From positions 1-64,000 of the forward strand of contig JAMKCH010056975.1 in NCBI GenBank assembly GCA_023653785.1: a DNA stretch of 64,000 nucleotides, written 5' to 3'. The position numbers were made by a program, and so were the translations under genes. Positions 12,758-24,700 of this stretch are shown in pieces. Below the pieces are notes generated by a model. The model did not search any database. It saw only the letters and a list, made by a program, of their open reading frames with translations, and was not told the origin of the DNA. The DNA is from Ophioderma brevispina (Eukaryota; Echinodermata; Ophiuroidea; Amphilepidida; Ophiodermatidae). The stretch's first letter is position 1. Each line of letters opens with the position of its first letter.

Positions 12758-15700
12758 GTAAGTTTTACACTTTAAAGGCTGACTCAGGGATTTCCCGATG
12801 AGGGCGCACTCATTTTTCAAACAAATCAAGTTTTTTGCATATACATGATGCTTATCCATACTAGTCAACTACTAAAAAAAAAAAAAGTGTGAAATTTAAC
12901 TAAGCTCAAATCGACGTCCTTCATTTAGAAAATCACAACTTTGTCATGAATAAATATCCGGATCCGGAATTTTTGTTATACACGGTATCCTATGGCACTG
13001 TTATACTCTACATCAATGCTTACTGCACGAAAACGAAATATCTGATCCACCTCTAACTTTGGAATTAGAGATCCATGGCCCGATTGCTAAGCCTCGTCCC
13101 CAGGGACCCCAGATTTTACCGGAAGTGGTCAAAATTTTGGTATTAGAAGAAAGCTACTATTTACCCTGTGAAATTTTAGGGCTAAAAGATGTTTGGTTTG
13201 GAAGTTATAAACGAAAATGTTCCCCATTTTGGTAGACCAATATTAATTTTACACAGTACTCTGTGGGGCTTACAAAATCACGTTTTTAGCCCTCACATCA
13301 AAACGGATTGAAATATCGGCGCAAAACTTTACAGATGGGGTTTCTATCAAAATGAAAAATTCATATACTTCAATCGGGCCATCCTCCTTTAAGCATTTTA
13401 GGTGACTAGATTTAGATCTAGATGACTATTTTTAATTACTAAACACAAACAATTATATTTCAAAATCTCTGAGTCAGCCTTTAAAATAATGTTTTCATCT
13501 TGATAGAATGGCCTTCACTTCAAAACCACATCTGTAAAGTTTTGCACTGTATTTCAACCCGTTTTGATGTGAGAGCCCAAAACGTGATTTTGTAATCCCC
13601 ATAGAGTACCGGGTACTGTGTAAAATTAATATTGGTCGACCAAAATGGGGCACATTTTTGCTCATAACATCCAAACCAAACATCTTTTGGCCCTAAGATG
13701 TCACAGGATAAATGAGAAAAATAGTAGCTTTCTTCAGATACCAACATTTTGACCACTTCTGGTCACTAAGTTACTATGGCCTAAAGTGTTTTGTATTAAA
13801 TTATTATTATTATTAATTTTTATTATACAATCATGTAGATTTTGGCTTTTGTTATTCACTCATTATAATGTCTTCCTTATTGCACTTTATTCTGTTTAAG
13901 ATAACAAACTTTTTGCCCTAACATCATTATTAGAGTCATCATCATTATTATTATCATTATTATTATAACTTTAGAATCTATGTTATGGCTAAATGGACTT
14001 CTGTCATTCACTGCAAATTTATGTAAATTTTGTGATTTTGTACTTGTAATGGGCTGTCTCAAACCCCCAAGTCTCAAAGCAGGAAGTCACATCATACAAA
14101 CTCGGGGGTGAGATGGGTTGAACATTTATTTGCTATCAATATTAAGTATAAAATTTTTAGGAATATAAAAAAAAAAGGTGGCCGTGATTTGTATGGATAT
14201 TACAGTTCTAGTTTATATCAATTTATATTATTTTGTAGGTTGCGACCCCAATGTAGCAAGGCGTTGTTTGTACTCTACCTCTCAGAGAAACTGGCAATGG
14301 AATTTGTAAGTTTGTAGTCGTTAGTTAGTTAAACCAAGTTTTAAATACGGTTTTGTCCCAGTCAACGGGGGTGGCTGGATACACCTACACTCAGCAATAC
14401 CCTGCTGATGTGAGGATTTATTGGAGCAAAAACGAGATAATGACCGGATTTGCCCTTCCTGGATGCCACAATCCACAGTTTCGGCTCAGTGGGCTAGCCT
14501 TTGGGCAACTATGCCCCATCAAGGCAGAATGTGCTGGATGGATCCCAAGCTCTCCAGAGCTGAACCCTTGTAGGTAGATTCTTCTTTTATTCTACCAGGG
14601 TAACCAGCTACCCTCCTCATCAGATTTCCTTAGAAAAATCGATGGGGATGTCGTTTAGTTTTTTAAGCCGCCGACCCAACTCGCCCTTGGACAGGGTAGT
14701 ACTGGTTCAGGATACCAGTAGCAGGCCCTTAAAAGGAAACCTGACATGGAAATTAGGGAATATAAACAAAAAATTGAACTTCATGAGTGTTGAATCTGGC
14801 TAAGTCAGGCCCAGGGGGAAATTTAGGGGGATTGTTTTCTGTAACAGAAAGGCAAAAAGAGGAGGAGGGGTGGCCACAGTGGGTATGGTTAGGTCTTTGC
14901 CTCTGGTTGTTGCCAGAAGAAGGTTAATCTCAGTCAGGACCGTTGAAAAATCAATTATCTGCTCTCCCAATGGGTGCATCTGAAAGAACCTTGTACCAGG
15001 GGTGGCATCACGACCTCTTTCTGGGGGGGGGGGGGGTGAACAAAGGGGCAAAGTGAAATTTTTCAGGGTTGTAAAATGTCAGTTAGACAGTTATTAGCAA
15101 TCGATTTTTTTTCTGGTTCTGTGAGGGTAACGTCGACCACCAGCCGTTAGCAGCAATCAATTTTTGTTGGATATTACCCCCAGCAAGGTTTTAGCAAAAA
15201 ATGTTAATGTAGACCAGCATTTAGCAGGAAATGGGTCTTCAAAGGGGGTAAATGTCAGAGCGGCAGTTAGCAGCAGTAAATTGTCACATCTCCAGGGGTT
15301 ACACCAGATGCAATTATCAGAAACACGGGTCTTCAAGGGGAAGACGTCCGACTGGTATTTAGCAGCCAACGTCAAAACACTTCAGAGAAATAGACTCCGA
15401 ATCAGCCAAAATCAGCATTGAAAATATTGATGATTGCCGATAATTGCTGGTTAGGGTTAATCACCTTCAGTGAAGACTATTAAAGTGATTAATCGAGTAG
15501 TTATTTCTACTCAGGTACCTGTCAACAGAATACGTAATATTGGTATATCGGCTCATATTGACTCGGGGAAGACCACACTCACAGAGAGAATATATTTTAT
15601 ACTGGTTAAATTAAGAGAAGATGCATTTGATGGGTGGTTAACATTAGGCCAAGAAAAAAAAAAACAAGTTTGTCTCAGAGAGAAGATTGTTATGCACATT

Positions 15701-18700
15701 TGTTTAAACTGGTCAATTTATTTTAGGTGGGTTTTGTCACAAAAATTTCAGAAAAACATTATCGGGCCACAAATTAAGCCAAAAAAAATGAAAAAAAGTG
15801 GCTTAAAACATGCATTTTTTTAAAATCCCACATTAGCATTTTTCTAGAAAAAAAATGCCAGGCATTTCCAATTGCATTTCCACTTCTTCTGAGACAAACA
15901 TGTTTTTTTTTCTTTGGCCTTACGGTATGCTGCAAATGAGGATGATTAATAAAAGAAGCAATTTTGAAGAAAAAATGCAAGACGTGACAAACTAAGGCTG
16001 AGCTGGTCTTTATTCATACACTCTGCGTATTTACGCATATAGAGCAGCAAATCAGTGAAGCTGGTAACAAAATATGCGAATGTAGCACGAGTGGATTGAA
16101 AATTTCCAGTTGTACTCCGCGTACTGCGTAAGGTGCTTTCAAACGTGTGTGCGTCGTGCAGGACTGAATTATTTTCTCTGTGGGTAATTGTTTGGATTTC
16201 TATGATAAATGACATTTTAAAACTGCTCTTTATTACTAATTATGGCAAATTCTTTTGTTTTTCTGTCGTGTATGAATTAGGTTAATAACTGCGCATTTAC
16301 TTTTACTCGAAAAATGGGACAAATCAATGCACTTGCACTGAATTTTGATGCTTGTCCAATGCACTCGCTCTCAAAATCTCCGCGCGCGTGCATTGATTTA
16401 TCCCATTTTTCTCGCAAGAAGTTACTGGCAGTTATTAACCTCTAATCAATTTGATTGCATTCATGTAAAAGAAAAGTGCAAAAGTTTGACAGAGATCAAG
16501 AAAAAGGTAGTTTCAAATTTCCAATAGATCTGAAAGATTTAATTGTACTTTTGAATGACAAAATTTTATAGAATCAATCGTCTGAAGACTAAATTTAATT
16601 TAACAATTTAAAAAAATTGCACCATAAAAAATGCAGATAAAATTACATAGAATTAAAAATAATAAATATTGAATATTTTATTAAGGAATTAAGCTGAAAT
16701 TTAGACACTTTGGATCACCTAAAATTAGGTGTTTTGTCACCCAAAACAAAATCAATAAATTATAAACAGCCAATGATAAACAACATGAATTGCAGCCTAT
16801 TGATAGCATACACAGCTCATACCATGAAAGCCTTTTGTCTATCAAAGCCCTTGTCAGTTGATTCAGGCCCATAACCAGTAGGGGGACAAGGGGGCAGACA
16901 CCCACCAAATTCCCAAAACTCCTAAGAATATTAAAAAAAGCCAAAAAATTGATTTTGCGAGCAGAGCGAGCCCAAAATTGGGGTTTATGCTATTTTGTCG
17001 AAAACAATGTTAAAATTTCAGTAAAAAAGTCAACTTTTTCAAAATTTCTCCCCGCCTTTTTGGGGAGGGGCAAATTTGGGAAAATGGTATCCTTTTGAAA
17101 AAAATCGCCCCTCCTATAAATAATCCTTGTTATGGGCCTGAGTTCAAGTGAGTTGATTGTTTTTCATCAGAGGGTATTTTTGAACCAATCCCATGATGCA
17201 TTGCAATGTGACATCATATTTTAATGTTTTTTCCACTGATGTTAGGTGAAAGGTAAAGATAATGTTGGTGCCACAATGGATTCTATGGAATTGGAAAGAC
17301 AGCGAGGTATCACCATTCAGTCAGCTGCTACATACCTGACATGGAAGGACACAAATATCAATGTTATAGACACACCTGGTAAGTGTGAATACTGTATCAC
17401 CATCCAGTCAGCTGCCACATACCTGACATGGAAGGACACAAATATCAATGTTATAGATACGCCTGGTAAGTGTAAATACGGTATCACCATCCTGTCAGCT
17501 GCTACATACCTGACATGGAACGACACAAATATCAATGTTACAGATACGCCTGGTAAGTGTAAATACGGTATCACCATCCAGTCCGCTGCTACATACCTGA
17601 CATGGAAGGACACAAATATCAATGTTATAGATACGCCTGGTAAGTGTGAATACGGTATCACCATCCAGTCAGCTGCTACATACCTGACATGGAAGGACAC
17701 AAATATCAATGTTATAGATACGCCTGGTAAGTGTGAATACGGTATCACCATCCAGTCAGCTGCTACATACCTGAAATGGAAGGACACAAATATCAATGTT
17801 ATAGATACGCCTGGTAAGTGTGAATACGGTATCACCATCCAGTCAGCTGCCACATACCTGACATGGAAGGACACAAATATCAATGTTATAGATACGCCTG
17901 GTAAGTGTGAATACGGTATCACCATCCAGTCAGCTGCTACATACCTGAAATGGAAGGACACAAATATCAATGTTATAGATACGCCTGGTAAGTGTGAATA
18001 CGGTATCACCATCCAGTCAGCTGCTACATACCTGGCATGGAAGGACACAAATATCAATGTTACACCTGGTAAGTGTGACAATGACAGGTAAACCATTCCA
18101 TCATACCACATGTGAAGGGATATCATTTATCAAGTGAGCAGGTGGGCGGATGGGTGGCCAGTGGGCTGGTGGGTGGGTGAGAGTGGAGAGAGAAGAGAAG
18201 AGGGAGGGGAGAGTACATGGGGAGAGGGAGGGAAGGGGAAAGGAAGAGGAAGGTGGGGAAGGGAGAGGGACACAGTTGTTTGAAAGTCTCATTTGTTATG
18301 ATAAAACCAGAATAAACCAAAAAAATATCAATGGCGACAAAGTTTTGACAACTAATTTGGATTATTTATTCCACTGACTACATCCTGTGTAAATTCTCTG
18401 AAATTTCATTGCGGGCAAATGAAAATTAGTTTTACATGTCTTTCTATAGAGAATAGGCATATAGAGGCACTATAACATACAAATCATGACCTCTGTAGGC
18501 CTATATGGCAAAATTCCCACTGTGAATTCTTGTGATTTTTGCAATGCTTAGGTAATAGCTCTTGCATGTCTCAGTTGTCAAATCTGTGTCGCCACTGCTT
18601 CATTTCATTTGTACAGGTCATGTAGATTTCACAGTGGAAGTGGAGAGAGCGCTACGAGTGCTAGACGGTGCAATATTGGTCTTGTGTGCTGTGGGAGGGG

Positions 18701-21700
18701 TACAGAGCCAAACATTTACTGTAGATAGGCAAATGAAGAGATACAGGGTGCCGTGTTTAGCTTTCATCAATAAACTCGACAGGTGAGTAGCCATAGATTA
18801 TTGATTTTATCAACAAGCCATACAAGAAAAATGTTATGTTGCTCTCCATGACTGACCCCAAATTTTGACAAATTCCGAGAACGGTTTTTGCTGTAAGTAA
18901 GAAGACGAGCCTAATTTTTTATTTTCATGAAAGAATTTCTTTGAAAAATTCTTAATACTAAAATGTCCTTTTTATCCCCCGGCTTAAAGGCACTATCAGT
19001 GATTTGCTAAAATCGGAAAATAAAAAAAATCATCAAAAATAAGATATATGCATATTTATAACAAGCATAGGTATCCTAACATACTCTGCAAATGATAACA
19101 CCAAAAGCAACCAAAAAGGACAAAATCGGATATTTTAGCCATTATTATCTGTGCCGATACTTACTACAACACGTAATTGAATGGCGAATCAATCTTTGAA
19201 CACTGTTGTTTTTTTCATTTTCTGTCAATGTTTTAGATGGAAAAGATAACTTACGACAAATCTATGGACTTATCCTTCACTTTTAAGCTATTCCTGAAAA
19301 ATTTCAAATATTTTGACTCTTTCGAGTGGATCACTGATAGTGTCTTTAAAAAGCCATGAAGGATTTCGCGACAGCAGATTCTTTTTGTGTGTCTATCTGT
19401 ATGTGTGTTCCGTTTTGGGTAGGTTAAGGTGTTGGCATCATGATTTAAATGGGCCGAAGAATTTCTTTAAAATTTGATATAGTACATTCATTTGTGCTGA
19501 TAACAAATCTGAAATAAAAAAAATATGGCTTAACGTATTCAATTTTGAGAAAAAAGACTTTCAAAAAGTACATTTTTGCTCAATATTTTACATTACTTAC
19601 CACGCAACTCTATGGGAAAATGTGATGCACCGATACTAAAGTGCCCCAAAAAGATAACAAAGGGCCGATCGTTTTTCTGATTTTCACATATGTTTAGGTC
19701 CAAGTTACATACTTCAAAATACCGAAATAAAAAAATGGTGTCACCATACTAGTTTTCCTGAAAATCGTCAAAAAAGGACATTTTAGAGGGAAATTTCCGT
19801 CTTCACTGGAGACGCTGCATCTCGCGTTATTTTACGCCTATATGTCATGCAGCAAAACAAAAAATGGGTGCGTGAGAGGTGAGACGCGTAATTAATCCGG
19901 CGCGTTCTTAGACAAGTCCTAGCAACATCAGAGTTCTACGCGATTTTACGAACGCTTACAAATTCGCGTAAACGCAGAGGGGAAAAATCGCTCATGAATT
20001 TTTGCGACACTAAAATCGCAAACAAATGCATGCTTGCTCATCTCCGAGTTTATTAATGTCGGCTTGCGCGTACTCCTTAGAAACCAAATCATAATGCCGA
20101 CACCTTAACTGGTGTGTGCTGTTATTCTTGCATGTATTGCCATATTAACTTTATACTTGGTCACAGGAACCCAATGCTAATATAGAGTGTGCACACATTG
20201 ACCTCTATTGACCTCTATATGACCTTTGATCCCATTCTCTTGCTCCCTGTGAGGGGGATCTTGCAAGCTTCATCTTGCAAGCTTCATCTTGCAGTATTTT
20301 TGACACTGTGAACATTGAATAAAAAAGTACTATCACACTTTTTGAAATGTAATTTTTGTGTGTAGTAATTAAAAATATTCGTCTAGAACTATAGACAGTC
20401 ACCTAAAATGCTTAATTCTAAAGTTAGAGATATTCAGATTTTCCATTTTCATGCAGTTAACATTTATGCACAGTGTAACAGTGCCATAGAATACGGTGTA
20501 TAACAAACATTCCAGATCCGGAATTTTAAAACAAAGTTGTGATTTTCTATATGAAGGACTTCGATTTGAGCTTAGCTATTTCACACAGTTATTAGTATAT
20601 GGACAAGCATTATGTATATGCAAAAAACATGATTTGTTTGAGTGCGCCCTCATTGGGAAATCTCTGAGTCAGCCTTTAACCGCTTAATGTATTTCATTTG
20701 TGATTGATGTTGAATTAAAACGAAAAGAAAACAAAAGTCTGACTAACCTTTCAACCTTTCCAGTTCTTTGCACTTGAGGGCAGCATAACATATTTTCATG
20801 AAGTAGCTTCATCAGTAGGATTGTTTCTATGCTTTATTGGTAAATTTTATGTTGGGCAAATCCAGTAAGTACTCACAATGTTTAGCTTTCGTCATCGTGG
20901 GATGATGACTTGATCACAACTGATCGGGTTCACTGCTTTTCCCGCAGAGTTTGACAGCTAAACATTGTGAGTACTTACTGGATTTACCTAACATAAAATT
21001 TACCAATATAACATATTTTGTTAGAAAAAATTTAGAAACTACAAAGTCATAACTGTAAAATCTCATGACTATAATATTAAAGGTGCATTTCATGATCCTA
21101 GCACATTTATTTTTGATTGATTCACTAGATGTCACTAGATGTCCTCAAGAAAAGGTATTTCGAAAATTTAAGTTGATTCTGATGTTGCGTATTGATGTTT
21201 TGAGCAAATTAGTTGTTATTAAAGGGGCATTTCATGATCCACAGCCTCGTCCCCCTATTTACCTCAAAGAAATTTAGATTTTTATGTCATCTGAACTGTT
21301 GGTGCATGTGTGTCTAATCTTGCACACAAATTCAATCAGCTCTTGAAGAAATTCGTAATTTTGTATTTTCTGTACGTAAATGGACAGAAACTACAACACA
21401 GTGGCCTATGGGGCAGCCGCAACGCGATGCAACTAATTCGCTCATAACATCAATACGCTACGTACGCAACATCAGAATCAACTTAAATTTTCGAAGTACC
21501 TTTTCTTGAGGATATCTAGTGCATCATCAAAAATAAATGTGCTATGATCACAAAATTTGGGCAAGAGTTCCATATGAACCCTTTGGAAGTTCTTCATATA
21601 AAAATAATTTCTTTATATCTTGTCCTTGGGATTAGAGTATCTGTTAGTGTTAGGCCATAAATAAAAAAGAAATTTGTTTCCTGTAGAATTTTTAAGGGGG

Positions 21701-24700
21701 TACGTATGAACTCTTTTCTAAATTTGTGACACAATCTCATCCATTTGGGTCAAATCAGGGAAATTAAAAATAATATATCAAGCTAGCCCAATAAGGATGC
21801 GTATTGTAAGGCCAAAAAAAATAAATTGTTTGATTGTCCTCATCCGACCGACCCTAATTTTAGAAATCAGGAATTTTTTTCCCTTTTACTGTGCAAAATA
21901 ATACCGTCCCTAATTTTGAAAAATTCCTAAGAATTTTATTTTTTTTAAATTTTTTTTAACTTTCTGAAATGTAAAAAAGATGATGTTTAAACAGTTTCTT
22001 AGCATGTTAGTTGGGTTTCATAATGTACAAAGATGCATTTTTGAGTAAGAATGTTAGTTGTTAGTTAGTTAGACCAAAGTTTTAAATCCGGTTTTGTCCC
22101 CGTAAACGAGGGTGGCCGGATTCACCTCACACTCAGCAATACTGCTGTGTGAGGATTTATTGGAGCAAAAGATAATTGACCGGATGCCCTTCCTGACGTC
22201 AATCCACAGTTATCGGCGGTGGGCCTAGCCTTTGGGCAACTTTGCCCAACATGCAAGGCAGCATGTGCTGGATGGCCGCCATTAGCTCTCCAGAGCTGAC
22301 GCCCTTGTAGGTAGATCTTCTTTTTCATTCTACCAGGGTAACCAGCTACCCTCCTCATCAGATTCCTTACAAATCCGATGGGGGAGTCGGTTTAGCCGCC
22401 AACGACTCGGCCCTGGGACAGGTAGTACTGGTTACCAGGATACCAGTAGCAGGTCTCAAAGAAAACCTGACCTGACAGAATCAACTTGATTTTTAGTGTT
22501 TGATTAACTTTATTAATACAAACATGTTTCAATATAGTTTGCTATTGACATTAAAAAAAAAAGTTTGACCGACCGACCCAACTTTAAAAAGTCGTCTATG
22601 GACAATCAAACAATTTTTTTTTTTTTGCCTAATTGAAAATGCTATATCAGTAGCATATTTCACTGTAAAAACTACTGATATTACAATGCCCATTTTCTTA
22701 AGTTTTATTGTTTTCTTATTGTTTAAATTTCAATTTTACATTTCCAAATTTGACCAGAGTGAATCAAATTGTGTTGTATTTTAAGATTTTAAATTTTAAA
22801 ACAGGAAAATAACAAGAAATGGGCAAATAACAAAGTCTATACCTAATATGCATAGACAATTCAGTGTGTGTTAATATGTATTTGTGTACCTGCAAAATTA
22901 CCAATTGACCAGTCGTGTTTTCGATTTCCTTGGAATTTTCTTGAAGGCAAAACTCTAATCCTAACCGAGTGATATCACAGTTAAGGGCCAAGCTGAAGCA
23001 CAATGCAGCGTTCTTGCAGATTCCAATAGGCCTGGAAAAGGAGACAGAAGGTGTGATAGATCTGGTTGAGAGAAGGGCGGTGTATTTTGAAGGCGATTGT
23101 GGGTGAGTGTCATTAGTGAAGACTGGGACTTAGAGCTGGGAGTTACCGTTTAATTTCCTATCTGTTTACATGATGGGTATTTTTGTTTGTTTAAACATGT
23201 AAACGGTCATAACGACTGCAGAATTTGGCGCTTCCACGGAAATGCAATTCTAGCGCCATAAATCGTCCGTAACCAGGTTACCCGGCTTTGCTTTTGATCA
23301 TATTATCATCTTGAACCATAAAATGTTGTTTGTACTTACCTACGTTATGTTTTAATCCAAAATGAAGCAGTTGAATATCCCAAAGACCCCAACAACGAAA
23401 TCACTATGGGCCCCTCCATATTTGTTACCAAGTTGGTCCCTTTAGCTGATAGTACCCGGTAGTTTATCTTTCCAAGTTTCCATAGAATAATACAGTAACA
23501 GGTCTATACACAGATTACACTCGCACGTACAAGAACTTGGTAAACTGGGGATTCCCCTGTTTCCGTAAAAGTCGGAAACCATTTCTAGGATCAGCATTGG
23601 AACTTTTAACTTTACTTTTCACTGACGGCGGGTAAATTTTTGTGAAAATTTGACTTCAGCAATTAAAATAATACTGAAAAAAAGTTAGTATTTGTTACTG
23701 ACGCGTGTAAACGTGTAGTGAATTTTCTAAACGTGCAGTGACCCTTCCGTTCGTGTACACGTTTAAACGTGTACACGTCCCAGCACTAGTGGGACTAATT
23801 TACTAAGAGGGATATGAAAATTCCTGTTCACTCTGTGTTAAATGTATACATACACACGTGCCTCGGCTAGTGTATCGCAGGTGTGCCCTGAAATGTATCT
23901 GCTTGTGTTCAGATTCTGTGCTGGTATATTACTGTTTACATGTTCTAACATGCGATGCGCTTTTCCTTTCTCCTTCGTATTACGTAATGTGCTACGGTAG
24001 TGATTAAGCATCACTTGTGATCTCGTGTGTTAGAATGTGCTGTCTTAATGTATATGTGTTCCAGTGTATGATGTGTGAGCCTCGTACCCACTGTTTAACT
24101 TTTAAGCAATTTCAATTTTCATTTAAAAATAGTAGACAATGAATCATAAAAGCAAAGATGCTCCTGGTCAATTTACCAATGTCGTTTAAACCAGGCGGTG
24201 GCGGCCAAGCCTCATTCATTATAGCAACTCTCCAAAAATGTCAAAAGAAATTACAGCAATACTGAGTGCAAACCACAAACCAATTTGGGTGCTTTGATGT
24301 GGGTCGGTCATGGGTGTTCCCATGACCCACATACGACCTCGTCCTCATTCGTTATTCATACAAAAAATCAGAAATAACCCTTCAAGTGGAGTTGGTTTTG
24401 GAATAAGAAAATATTCCTTGACAACATATAAAAATTCAGAATTTTTCGTCAAGATTTTGCTTTTACGTGTTAAACCAATGGCGACGTCTGAAATTTGGAT
24501 TTCTTGGCCGCCCTCCCCTGCTTAAACCATCTTATATTTAAGGAACATTGGATTGTAGATTTGGGTGCAATACCAACTAACAAGTGTGGAGGGGAGCGCA
24601 TGTTGTAAAGTTTTGGGGTCGTCCTGTGATAATCATTTAGAAAGATGGTCGTGGGGAATAAAGGTTGGGAAACCCTGCTTTAGAGTGTAGGTTTGATTGT

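Larger units (their letters stand above)
18970..20290 (+). repeat. Family L repeat, copy 1, carrying two nested insertions
   Basis: Its segments (TTTTTATCCCCCGGC; AAAGCCATGAAGGATTTCGC..; CATTCTCTTGCTCCCTGTGA..ATCTTGC) align with 53823-54640 and 61610-61890. The continuity is broken by B1 (18984-19349) and H1 (19424-20108). Confidence 0.8.

Noticed and set aside
13800..13970. ATT-rich runs as a possible CRISPR-like or regulatory repeat
   Set aside because: They are simple microsatellites without spacers or a unit structure.
17317..18126. 269-codon minus-strand open frame
   Set aside because: It is the complement of the in-frame 87-bp array; a stop-free unit divisible by three is automatically periodic on both strands, and the sequence has no family resemblance.
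18101..18377. Frames in purine-rich DNA after the exon 3 array
   Set aside because: They follow from GAG/GGGT simple sequence; no coding evidence.
19885..19910. AATCCGGCGCG reading NPAR, like the start of exon 5
   Set aside because: It lies inside family H, has no acceptor, and a stop follows at once.
20160..20185. TCACAG|GAACCCAATGC as an exon 5 acceptor
   Set aside because: It reads (R)NPMLI then a stop, and lies in family L.
21405..21450. ATGGGG..CCGCAACGC as a candidate for the start of exon 5 (MG..)
   Set aside because: The text belongs to repeat family F, and no fitting acceptor or phase exists. The AATCCTAACCGA start at 22947 fits sequence, phase and acceptor.
22122..22358. 78-codon minus-strand frame, also seen at 30387-30590
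   Set aside because: It recurs only because family A is repeated; it is broken or frame-shifted in the other copies.
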